This document shows positions 1 through 6,724 of a stretch of 10,105 bases of DNA, one piece after another. The DNA lies in NCBI GenBank assembly GCA_028678905.1, contig JAJRCO010000198.1:1-10105 (forward strand), written 5' to 3'. A program made the position numbers and the translations under genes. Under the pieces are notes generated by a model, which did no database searches, was not told the origin of the DNA, and was given only the letters and a program-made list of their open reading frames with translations. How positions within the stretch are numbered: position 1 is the first letter of the stretch; every line of letters starts with the position of its first letter. This stretch comes from Methanomicrobiales archaeon. Its GTDB lineage: Archaea; Halobacteriota; Methanomicrobia; Methanomicrobiales; JACTUA01.

Positions 1-327
1 CAGAGCCCGATTCACGTTGGCCATTACCACGGGAAGCCTTGCCCCGGCGGCCCAGTGCAGCATCTCGTGCATGTAGAGTAACCCGTGGGAGCTGGTGGCG
101 GTAAAGGTGCGGGCTCCGGTGCTACTCGCGCCCACGCACGCCGCCATGGCGGAGTGTTCGCTCTCGACCGGGATGTACTCGCATCGTATCTTCCGGTCTG
201 TCACATACGCAGCGATCTGTTCTACGATCTCGGTCTGTGGCGTGATGGGGTAGGCAGCCACGACATCCGGCTCCACCTGGCGGATTGCCTCCGCAACGGC
301 CTTGTTTCCAGTCGCAATCAGGGGCAC
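1..327 (-). CDS. porA: 2-oxoacid (pyruvate-type):ferredoxin oxidoreductase, alpha subunit, N-terminal part (runs off the left edge)
   Basis: The first 109 codons of an alpha subunit are visible. The alpha chain carries the pyrimidine-binding half of the thiamine diphosphate site; with the beta, gamma and delta parts it oxidatively decarboxylates a 2-oxoacid to acyl-CoA and reduces ferredoxin. The segment contains AAYPITPQTEIVEQIA (residues about 24-39), the family's N-terminal signature, then EYIPVESEHSAMAACVGAS and TATSSHGLLYMHEML, both typical of POR/VOR alpha chains. I chose the GTG at 327 because GAGGTGA lies 7 nt upstream (335-341) and no ATG exists in frame nearby. The start lies inside the end of the beta gene (10-nt overlap), so the two are probably translationally coupled. 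The family call is firm, but pyruvate versus 2-ketoisovalerate as substrate cannot be settled from this fragment. Confidence 0.9.
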   Translation of the reverse strand, partial: MPLIATGNKAVAEAIRQVEPDVVAAYPITPQTEIVEQIAAYVTDRKIRCEYIPVESEHSAMAACVGASSTGARTFTATSSHGLLYMHEMLHWAAGARLPVVMANVNRAL

Positions 328-1202
328 GGACTTCTCACCTCGCAGGAGATCCGTTCCCTTGTGCGATCGATCGCCCGCTGCAATTCCTGAACCTGGGCGG
401 GAGTGATATTCCGGAATCTTCCCTGCACCTTCAGATATTCCTCCAGCGGGGCAGGCTTTTTCATCGCCGCCCGGGAGGGTCCACTGATGCGCAAGGCTCC
501 GTGTTCCCGCTCCCAGAGTATCCACGCACCGGTCTTTACGGCAAGCTTTCCTACCTCGATGCTTTTCTCTGTAGGATATCTCCAGCCTGGAGGACAGGGT
601 GAAAGCAGATGAATGAATTTTGAGCCCTCTATGGATAGTGCTTTTTTCACCTTCTGGAAAAGGTCGAGGGGATACGAGCTGCAGGCGGTCGCCATATAAG
701 GGGGATTGTGCGCTTCCACGATGCGGTCGATATCTTTCTTACTGTGGACCTTTCCGCCGGGGGTGGTGGTGGTGATCGCCCCTAGGGGTGTTGAACCCGA
801 GCGCTGCATCCCGGTGTTGCCATACGCCTCGTTATCATAACAGATGTAGAGGAAATTGGTCTCTCTTTCGAACGCGCCGGAAAGTGCCTGGAGGCCGATA
901 TCCACAGTACCTCCATCACCCGCATACACGATGACGTTCATCTTTGACCCCTTCTTCTGATAGGAGGCACTCATGCCCGAGGCGCAGGCAGCCGCGGCGG
1001 CAAATGCAATATTATACACGGGGATATTCACCGCGGTCCGCGGGTATATCCCCTGAATGACGCTCGTGCAACAGGCGGGCACAACCAGAACGCTTTCCGG
1101 GCCGGCTGCCTTCAGCACGTACCGGAGGCTCAAACTGGAACTGCATCCCGCACAGGCCGAGGTACATTTCAAAACAAACTCTTCTTTCGGGATCTCGGTC
1201 AT
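318..1202 (-). CDS. porB: 2-oxoacid (pyruvate-type):ferredoxin oxidoreductase, beta subunit
   Basis: This is a 294-residue beta subunit, a usual length for the family. It binds the diphosphate end of thiamine diphosphate and the proximal [4Fe-4S] cluster. In the sequence: CAGC (Cys17, Cys20), a Cys pair at 44-45 and Cys203 in the SPCPPGWRYP segment fit the four cluster ligands; GDGG (95-98) followed by CYDNEAYGNTG (121-131) is the TPP/Mg motif; QRSGSTPLGAITTTTPGGKV (133-152) is typical of POR/VOR beta chains. Another in-frame ATG lies 30 nt upstream at 1232, but only the ATG at 1202 has a strong ribosome binding site, GGAGGT, 6 nt before it. The beta gene comes first, then alpha; common por operons place gamma-delta-alpha before beta. 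No gamma or delta gene is visible. The substrate is inferred, not shown. Confidence 0.92.
   Translation of the reverse strand: MTEIPKEEFVLKCTSACAGCSSSLSLRYVLKAAGPESVLVVPACCTSVIQGIYPRTAVNIPVYNIAFAAAAACASGMSASYQKKGSKMNVIVYAGDGGTVDIGLQALSGAFERETNFLYICYDNEAYGNTGMQRSGSTPLGAITTTTPGGKVHSKKDIDRIVEAHNPPYMATACSSYPLDLFQKVKKALSIEGSKFIHLLSPCPPGWRYPTEKSIEVGKLAVKTGAWILWEREHGALRISGPSRAAMKKPAPLEEYLKVQGRFRNITPAQVQELQRAIDRTRERISCEVRSPCP
335..341 (-). promoter_or_regulatory. Shine-Dalgarno site for the GTG start of the alpha subunit
   Basis: Minus-strand GAGGTGA lies inside the last codons of the beta gene, 7 nt before the GTG at 327. It supports a GTG start and coupling of the two subunits. Confidence 0.7.
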
Positions 1203-1208
1203 CTCGGT

Positions 1209-1214
1209 ACCTCC
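1209..1214 (-). promoter_or_regulatory. Shine-Dalgarno site that fixes the start of the oxidoreductase beta gene
   Basis: Read on the minus strand this is GGAGGT, 6 nt before the ATG at 1202. The alternative in-frame ATG at 1232 has only CTCATAATCG before it and no SD-like bases, so the longer reading (10 extra residues, MEADEHGGTE) is unlikely. Confidence 0.8.
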
Positions 1215-1286
1215 ATGTTCGTCAGCTTCCATCGATTATGAGAGTTGTGCAGGATAGGCAGGAACAGGAACGGAACAATCGTGGAT

Positions 1287-1310
1287 GGGACGTCCCGATC
1301 TGAAACAGAT
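1287..1310. repeat. Two adjacent palindromes, a candidate operator
   Basis: GGGACGTCCC (1287-1296) is a perfect 10-bp palindrome. One base later comes ATCTG-AAA-CAGAT (1298-1302 and 1306-1310), a perfect 5-bp inverted repeat with a 3-nt spacer. Both lie in the divergent region, about 85-110 bp upstream of the beta-subunit start. Side-by-side dyads are what a dimeric regulator site would look like, but short palindromes also arise by chance and no second copy was found in the window. Confidence 0.3.
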
Positions 1311-1371
1311 TCCCACCTACTCTCTATTTCCAGGAAGGAGGATGATGTATTCGGTCAGATCGATACTGAGA

Positions 1372-1396
1372 GTAGCTGCTTAGGAGTAAGAGCTAC
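1372..1396. repeat. Short inverted repeat (6-bp stem)
   Basis: GTAGCT (1372-1377) and AGCTAC (1391-1396) can pair around a 13-nt loop. The site is in the divergent intergenic region, about 140 bp before the kinase start. The stem is short and the loop long, so a function is doubtful. Confidence 0.2.
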
Positions 1397-1537
1397 GGAA
1401 ACCTATCATCCGAAATTTCCCACTTCGTGCCGTATCTATGAGCGGACAGAAAAAAAGATAGGCCCCCAGTCCATACACAGGAATACGAATAATCCAATCT
1501 CTGTTCCTGGTTTTCTCCTGGCAAACGGAAGAATGCA

Positions 1538-3829
1538 ATGAGGCTCCACAGAAATATCGCGTTAAATCTAGCTGTGGTGGTAGCGGGTTTAATTCTCATA
1601 CTCTACCTCCTCTCCACGTTCGTGCTTATGAGTGAATTTACCTCGCTTGAGAACCGGCAGGCACAGGAGGATATGGAGCAGGTATTTTCTGCCTATCGCG
1701 CTGAAGAGCAGGATCTTGAGGGTATCACCCGGGACTGGTCGTCCTGGGATGATACGTACGCTTTCATTGAGACCGCATCGCCGGACTACCTCACCTCGAA
1801 CATGGTGGATGGGACATTCGTCAACAACCGCCTGAATATTGCGCTTTATTTTAACCGATCCGGCGGTCTTCTCTATGGAAAATCTTTCGATTACCGGATG
1901 AACGAAGGGCGGGATATCCCTCCTGATCTCATTGCAGCTCTGGAAGCCGAGGGGATAGTACGTTCGGTGATCGATAACGATACCGGCAGAAGTGAAATTA
2001 TCCGCTATTCGGATGGAGCTTTACTGTTTTCAGCCATGCCCATCCTCACCAGCGAGAATCGGGGACCGGCCCGCGGAGTGCTGGTGATGGGGAGGTCCGT
2101 TGATGCGAACATGATCAGGCGTTTCGAACAGGTCACCTCGCTTCCCCTGGAGATCGTGGAGATCTCCTCCCTCCCACCTAGAGCGACGGAAAGCTATCCC
2201 GATCTCTCCCCAGACCATCCTTACACGATCATCCCAATGAACGAAAGCCAGCTGAACGGGTATCTGTTTCTCAACGATGTACGAGGATCTCCGGAGCTGA
2301 TCTTACAGGCCTCGATTCCAAGAGATTTTTTTGCACAAGGAATCGCCCTCACCCGGTTCTTCTTTTCACTCCTGATCGTTGTGGCAATCGCCTTTGGGAC
2401 GATCGTCATGGTCATCATGGAAAGAGACGTGCTCTCGCGGATCGCCACCCTGAACATGAGCGTTTCTGATATCGAGAAAAGCGGGGACCTGACGCGAAGA
2501 GTCCCGGAACAGGGGGATGACGAGATCGCAGAGTTTTCCCAGGAGATTAACCGGATGCTCGCTGCCATGATGAGGGCGGAGTCTGCGATCGGTATGCAGA
2601 ACCGCCAGCTCACCGCAGCGAATGAGATCATCCACGCGGTGTCCCATTCCACTACGAGCGACGAGATCTTTTCGTCTTCACTCCAGAAAACCATCGACAC
2701 CCTGGGGTTTGAGATGGGCGCGATCTTCTCCACCAATCTGGAGATGAGAAAGGCCGAATTGAAGGCACACTCTGGAATTTCGCCCAAAAAGATTTCTGCA
2801 TTCCTAGCTGCGGCCAGTACCATCGATATTCATCGTTCTCCCCATGAAAAGGTGTTCACCGCAGCGGTACCCATGTATTACGGGGGAATACCGGGAGAGG
2901 AGCTGGATGAGAAAAAAAACCCCATTCTCACTTCGCTAGGGGTGCGCTCCCTTGCTATCATTCCCTTAGCTGCTGGTTCTGCGATGTTCGGCGTGATGTA
3001 TGCCGGATGGACGGTTCCCCATACGTTCACGGAGTACGAAAAAGGGATCCTTACCACCATCGGACAGGAGGTGGGGAACGCGCTGTTCAAAGGTGTACTG
3101 CAGGAGAAACTGGTCGCAGCAATGACCCGGGCGGACATCAGCAACGAACGTGCCGAGAAAGCCCGAGACGAGGCGAATTTTTACCTGGACATCATGACCC
3201 ACGATATCAACAATGTCAATCAAGCCTCACTGGGCTATCTGATGCTCCTCAATGAACCCGAGGAAAGCTCCCAGGACGACCTCATCAGGAAACTGGAGAA
3301 CACAGTTCACAAGAGTTCGGAGATCATCGGCCAGGTGTCCGTCATCCGCAGGATCCGGGAGAAGGATGCTCCGCTTAAACGGATCGATCTCGACCGGATC
3401 ATCCGGGATGTCGTCCATCACTACGCGGACGCTCGGATCGTGTACAAAGGTACAACCCTGCTGGTGCACGCCGATGAGCTGATTCCGGAAATATTCATGA
3501 ACCTGGTGGGAAATGCGATCAAGTTTGGTGGTTCCGAGAACACTATCACCATCGATGTGCAGTCCCGGGGTGATGAGGTGGAGATTACCGTGCGGGATAC
3601 CGGTCAGGGCATACCGGACGCGCTGAAACCGGTCCTCTTCCAGAAATACCGGCGGGGGACAACTGCAAAGAGCGGGAAAGGCCTGGGCCTGTACATTGTC
3701 CGGATGCTGGTGGAACGCTATGGGGGCCGGGTCTGGGTCGAGGATGCGGAGGCAGGCAGCTTCGACCGGGGTGCCGCCGTAAAATTTACACTCAAAGGAG
3801 CAAGTGAGGCCGGTTCAACGGCCCAGTAA
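1538..3829 (+). CDS. Membrane sensor histidine kinase, CHASE4-HAMP-GAF-HATPase
   Basis: This is a 763-residue sensor kinase expected to sense a signal outside the cell and phosphorylate a partner response regulator. Order of parts: TM1 about 8-31; an extracytoplasmic domain about 35-265 with the CHASE4-like motif DWSSWDDTYAF (66-76); TM2 about 271-294; HAMP about 295-343; a GAF domain about 360-515; a helical linker 520-550; an H-box with TMTHDINN-like sequence (MTHDINN, 553-559), whose phosphoacceptor would be His555; then the ATP-binding domain with N-box FMNLVGNAIKFG (653-664), G1 DTGQGIP (687-693) and G2 GKGLGLYIVR (713-722). The H-box differs from the bacterial HELRTP form and matches the HDxxN type common in methanogen kinases. 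No response regulator is present nearby, so it is an orphan here. The ATG at 1538 has only a weak GGAAG site. Its 3' end overlaps truA on the other strand by 15 nt. The ligand is unknown. Confidence 0.9.
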   Translation: MRLHRNIALNLAVVVAGLILILYLLSTFVLMSEFTSLENRQAQEDMEQVFSAYRAEEQDLEGITRDWSSWDDTYAFIETASPDYLTSNMVDGTFVNNRLNIALYFNRSGGLLYGKSFDYRMNEGRDIPPDLIAALEAEGIVRSVIDNDTGRSEIIRYSDGALLFSAMPILTSENRGPARGVLVMGRSVDANMIRRFEQVTSLPLEIVEISSLPPRATESYPDLSPDHPYTIIPMNESQLNGYLFLNDVRGSPELILQASIPRDFFAQGIALTRFFFSLLIVVAIAFGTIVMVIMERDVLSRIATLNMSVSDIEKSGDLTRRVPEQGDDEIAEFSQEINRMLAAMMRAESAIGMQNRQLTAANEIIHAVSHSTTSDEIFSSSLQKTIDTLGFEMGAIFSTNLEMRKAELKAHSGISPKKISAFLAAASTIDIHRSPHEKVFTAAVPMYYGGIPGEELDEKKNPILTSLGVRSLAIIPLAAGSAMFGVMYAGWTVPHTFTEYEKGILTTIGQEVGNALFKGVLQEKLVAAMTRADISNERAEKARDEANFYLDIMTHDINNVNQASLGYLMLLNEPEESSQDDLIRKLENTVHKSSEIIGQVSVIRRIREKDAPLKRIDLDRIIRDVVHHYADARIVYKGTTLLVHADELIPEIFMNLVGNAIKFGGSENTITIDVQSRGDEVEITVRDTGQGIPDALKPVLFQKYRRGTTAKSGKGLGLYIVRMLVERYGGRVWVEDAEAGSFDRGAAVKFTLKGASEAGSTAQ

Positions 3830-4603
3830 GCGAGAGGTGAGTTCTCCTAACAGGAGGTGCCTGCGGTGTTCGGCGGTAAGATAGATTTCGTGCCTCGATC
3901 CCATGGAAAGGGGTGTGAAGGATACTCCGCAGTCAACTTCCCAGAGAACCAGACCCTCCGCCGGTGCTGCGGCCACCCGTTCGGTCCCAGTTGATGCCAG
4001 AAGGCGGGTAATATCGCCTGCTTTCGCCTTTCCAGCACCAATCGCTCGGAGGATTGTGGCCATCCCCCGCACCATATGCCAGAGAAAACTCTCCCCCTGC
4101 ACCTCGATGATGCAGAAGGATTGTTCTCTCCATACCTCTACCCGATGTACGGTGCGGACTGGATTTCTTCCCTCTGCCCGAGCAAAGGATGAAAAATTGT
4201 GGGTTCCCTCAAGTAATGTTGCCGCCTCCGCCATGGCGCCGAGATCAAGGGAGGGTTCGGTCAGATAGTACCGGTATGTGCGGGAGCGGGCCGCGTACCG
4301 CGGATGAAAGTCCTCCCCGACTTCGGCACATCCCCAGCACCAGCAGTCCCGGGGAAGCTGGAAGTTAAGGCACTCCAGCGCCCTCTGTGGATAGGGGGTC
4401 CTGAAAGTGCACACCTGGCCTCTCGCATGCACCCCCCGGTCGGTCCTTCCTGCAAAGGCGAATCCCGCTTCTCTCCAGTCGCTGAACAGGTCAAGGCGTC
4501 TGCAGGCAGCGACAAATTCGCCCTCCACAGTCCGCTCGGAAGCCTGCATCTGGGAGCCATAGTACTGGCCTCCCAGGTAGGCTACCGAAAACGCGAGCTT
4601 CAT
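3815..4603 (-). CDS. truA: tRNA pseudouridine(38-40) synthase TruA
   Basis: TruA converts uridines 38-40 in the anticodon arm of tRNA to pseudouridine in the cytoplasm. The 262-residue protein has the expected landmarks: N-terminal KLAFSVAYLGGQYYGSQ; the catalytic motif AGRTDRGVHARGQV with Asp55; FHPRYAARSRTYRYYL (99-114); and the C-terminal FLWHMVRGMATIL (173-185), all typical of the family. It is complete and of normal length. The ATG at 4603 lies 2 nt after the TAG of the PHP gene, so the two are likely co-transcribed and translationally coupled; AAGGT in the end of the PHP gene may serve as the ribosome site. Its 3' end overlaps the convergent kinase gene by 15 nt. I know of no functional link between TruA and PHP enzymes, so this pairing may only be genome packing. 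Confidence 0.96.
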   Translation of the reverse strand: MKLAFSVAYLGGQYYGSQMQASERTVEGEFVAACRRLDLFSDWREAGFAFAGRTDRGVHARGQVCTFRTPYPQRALECLNFQLPRDCWCWGCAEVGEDFHPRYAARSRTYRYYLTEPSLDLGAMAEAATLLEGTHNFSSFARAEGRNPVRTVHRVEVWREQSFCIIEVQGESFLWHMVRGMATILRAIGAGKAKAGDITRLLASTGTERVAAAPAEGLVLWEVDCGVSFTPLSMGSRHEIYLTAEHRRHLLLGELTSRLLGR

Positions 4604-4605
4604 GG

Positions 4606-5265
4606 CTACCTTTTCTTCTGGACCCGCCTGATGATGCTGCGCAGGGATTGCCGCGTATAGGTGCGGAGGGGAGTCATCCGGCAGCCGGCGATGGTTTTAC
4701 CCTCTCGTATGGCAGAAAGAATGGAATCTACCGTGGGCTCCGCGTCGATATAGGTAACCCCAAATCCCACGAACCGGGCGTGATGCGCATCACTTCCTCC
4801 CACACAGGGTTTCTGATACCGCCGGGCCATCAGTGCGGCTTTCCGGTTCGCCGTTCCCACGATGTAGCGGCTGTTGAAGGCTTCCACCGCATCGACCGCC
4901 CGGATACTGCCCTTCATCTTTCGCGCCACCCCATGCCTCCACATATGGTAAGGGTGCGGAAGGATCACCAGACCCCCCCGTGCCCGTGCCTCTTCGATAG
5001 TCTCCAGGACGTCCCGACGGGGAGGAAGAGGAACATCAATCCCCAGTACGATGATATGGCCCTGTCGGGTGCTCACTTCGATTCCGGGAATGATGAGGAC
5101 AGGACTGCGAATCCGCCGTGCATGGAGAGAACCCTCCACCGTATCATGGTCCGTAATGGCGATGGCGTCGAGCCCGACCTGCTCAGCCCTTCTCAGGATA
5201 TCTTCTACCCGACTCTCTCCGTCCCGGGAGAAGCTGGAATGGATATGCAGGTCGCACTTTAACAT
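4606..5265 (-). CDS. PHP-domain metal-dependent phosphoesterase (TrpH/YciV-like)
   Basis: This 219-residue protein is an almost bare PHP domain, a fold that uses two or three metal ions to hydrolyse phosphoesters. All expected metal-ligand motifs are visible: DLHIHSSFSRDG (5-16; His7, His9), ITDHDTVEG (37-45; Asp39, His40), GIEVS (61-65; Glu63), His70 in GHIIVLGID, LPHPYH (102-107; His104), VEAFNSR (127-133) and GGSDAHH (156-162; Asp159, His161). It is thus very likely active. Bacterial relatives of about 290 residues carry an inserted subdomain and act on nucleotides or RNA 5' ends (RNase AM); this shorter archaeal form appears to lack the insert, so its substrate cannot be named. It starts a two-gene unit with truA. 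The ATG at 5265 lacks a strong ribosome site, consistent with a short or absent leader. Confidence 0.93.
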   Translation of the reverse strand: MLKCDLHIHSSFSRDGESRVEDILRRAEQVGLDAIAITDHDTVEGSLHARRIRSPVLIIPGIEVSTRQGHIIVLGIDVPLPPRRDVLETIEEARARGGLVILPHPYHMWRHGVARKMKGSIRAVDAVEAFNSRYIVGTANRKAALMARRYQKPCVGGSDAHHARFVGFGVTYIDAEPTVDSILSAIREGKTIAGCRMTPLRTYTRQSLRSIIRRVQKKR

Positions 5266-5311
5266 AGCGAGATCAGATCTTTTTTCACCTGACAGATATT
5301 AAGTGAGCAGT
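5266..5311. promoter_or_regulatory. Compact divergent promoter region between the PHP and DHPS-like genes
   Basis: Only 46 bp separate the two chosen start codons. On the minus strand TTAATATC (5302-5295) could be the TATA box of the PHP gene and would put transcription start about 7 nt before its ATG, fitting a nearly leaderless mRNA. On the plus strand a weaker TTTAACATA (5258-5266), inside the first codons of the PHP gene, could serve the DHPS-like gene. These are pattern guesses from spacing; no strong BRE is visible for either. Confidence 0.35.
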
Positions 5312-6724
5312 ATGCGCATTCTGCTACCCACCGGTGAGACAACGGAGAGAATGGTCCGGGATGCGGCGAAGGGACTGGATGCGGAGGTAGTGGTCACCGG
5401 ATCGGTGGCCTCTTTCCTTACACCCGATCAGCTGCGGGTGCTCCTGCGCAAGGATCACTATGGAATGGTCATCGTCTCCGGGATGTGCACGGCATCGTTT
5501 CTGGAAGTGGAAGCTGAAACGGGCATCCCGATTTTTCGTGGCCCCCGCCACGCCGCGGATCTGTCGCTGATCCTACCCCACCTGAACGAGATCGAGCTCT
5601 CGCGGAGCGTCCCGGCCGATGATTTTCTGGTGGCCCGCCACCGTGAAGAGGCATGTCGAACCCTTGTCGATAAAGAGGAGAAGGCGGGATGCGACTATCT
5701 AATCCGGGGAATAAAAATCGGCGGAGGGTCCCGCATGAAAGTGCTGGCCGAGATCATGGATGCCCACCTTCAGACGGCTCTCCCCGCAGCGGTGGACCGA
5801 TTCTTCTCGAATGGAGCGGACATCGTTGACCTTGGTTTCGGATTCGACGCCACACCGGATGATGTGCGGCGGTGTTACGAGGAGCTGGCTGAGATAGACG
5901 GACCGCTGGCCCTCGATTCGATGGAGCCAGCCCTCATCAGGGCGGGGTTATTCCGGGCAGACATCGTGCTCAGTCTGGATGAAAAGAACATTTCCCAGAT
6001 AGGACCCGAGATCGCCAGGCAGGGTTGTGCGGCGGTTATTCTTCCGGGCGAAAGGGGCCTTGACGCTAACATTGTTGCCGCCGAGGCCATCGGAATATCC
6101 TGTCTGATCGCAGATCCTCTGCTCATGCCGGTCGGCTCGGGGCTGTCCTCGTCCCTTGCCCGATTCAGGCCTCTTTTGCACCCGTTGTTTTTCGGAGCAG
6201 GAAATGTGGTTGAGCTCTTCGATGCAGATTCAATCGGGATGAACGCCCTCCTCGCGGGTATCGCCCATGAACTCGGTGCCTCGGTGATCTTCACCAGCGA
6301 ACATTCAGACAAAACCCGCGGTTCTGTCGGTGAGATGAGAAGAGCAACCGAGATGATGGCCCTTGTCGGATCGCGCCCGTACCCGAAAGACTTGGGTATC
6401 GACCTTCTGGTACTGAAAGAAAAACGCTGTAGGAGAGAGCCCCCGCTCTCCTATGAGACGGTGACGGAAGTGTCCCCCGCACCTTCCCAGGTCACTTATG
6501 ATCCTCGTGGTAACTTCCGCATCGGAATAGAGGGTGACCAGATCGTGGCAGTCATCAACGGCAGGGCGATCCGTGGAAAGGACTGGGTAGATATTTTTTA
6601 CACTATCCTTCTGCAGGAGGATGTATCTCTTCTCGACCATGCTGCTTACCTGGGCGCAGAATTGTTCAAGGCGGAACTGGCGATTCGGTTCGGAAGGAGT
6701 TTTGAGCAAGATGGGCCTTTTTAA
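5312..6724 (+). CDS. Archaeal dihydropteroate-synthase-like (pterin-binding) protein
   Basis: This 470-residue protein belongs to the archaeal dihydropteroate-synthase-related family (TIGR00284 type): an N-terminal domain of about 150 residues, then a pterin-binding TIM-barrel-like domain. Motifs (numbered from the ATG at 5312): GADIVDLGFGFDATPDDV (about 168-185), like the barrel-strand segment of dihydropteroate synthase; LALDSMEPALIRAGL (about 199-213); DPLLMPVGSGL (about 268-278); and FFGAGNVVELFDADSIGMN (about 293-311), near the region that binds pterin or corrinoid methyl carriers in relatives. In methanogens the family has been proposed to act in methanopterin synthesis, but I cannot confirm the reaction. 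A GTG at 5303 would add three residues; the ATG is preferred because relatives begin with an M-[RK]-[IV]-LLPTG-like sequence. The small frameshifted gene downstream overlaps its end. Confidence 0.85.
   Translation: MRILLPTGETTERMVRDAAKGLDAEVVVTGSVASFLTPDQLRVLLRKDHYGMVIVSGMCTASFLEVEAETGIPIFRGPRHAADLSLILPHLNEIELSRSVPADDFLVARHREEACRTLVDKEEKAGCDYLIRGIKIGGGSRMKVLAEIMDAHLQTALPAAVDRFFSNGADIVDLGFGFDATPDDVRRCYEELAEIDGPLALDSMEPALIRAGLFRADIVLSLDEKNISQIGPEIARQGCAAVILPGERGLDANIVAAEAIGISCLIADPLLMPVGSGLSSSLARFRPLLHPLFFGAGNVVELFDADSIGMNALLAGIAHELGASVIFTSEHSDKTRGSVGEMRRATEMMALVGSRPYPKDLGIDLLVLKEKRCRREPPLSYETVTEVSPAPSQVTYDPRGNFRIGIEGDQIVAVINGRAIRGKDWVDIFYTILLQEDVSLLDHAAYLGAELFKAELAIRFGRSFEQDGPF

Larger units (their letters stand above)
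1203..1537. other. Divergent intergenic region between the oxidoreductase operon and the histidine kinase gene
   Basis: About 335 bp without a convincing gene. An open frame runs through it on the plus strand (1245-1541, TTG start), but its product has no recognisable pattern and it has no ribosome site. The region must hold both promoters. Weak TATA-like stretches are CATAAT (minus, about 1235-1240) for the beta gene and GAATAATC (plus, about 1487-1494), about 45 nt before the kinase ATG. Neither is a strong match to an archaeal BRE/TATA pair, and the transcription starts are not determinable by eye. The region also holds the palindromes listed separately. Confidence 0.5.

Noticed and set aside
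1245..1541. Plus-strand open frame of 98 codons in the divergent intergenic region
   Set aside because: It has a TTG start with no ribosome site, no domain-like pattern, a Ser/Arg/Thr-rich composition and overlap with the kinase start; it is best explained as chance in an A/T-richer intergenic stretch.
2221..2823. Minus-strand open frame of 200 codons
   Set aside because: It is antisense to the HAMP and GAF region of the kinase; no motif and no ribosome site.
4648..5262. Plus-strand open frame of 204 codons
   Set aside because: It lies wholly antisense to the PHP gene, whose metal-binding motifs leave no doubt about the coding strand; the product is rich in His, Arg and Pro without a fold pattern.
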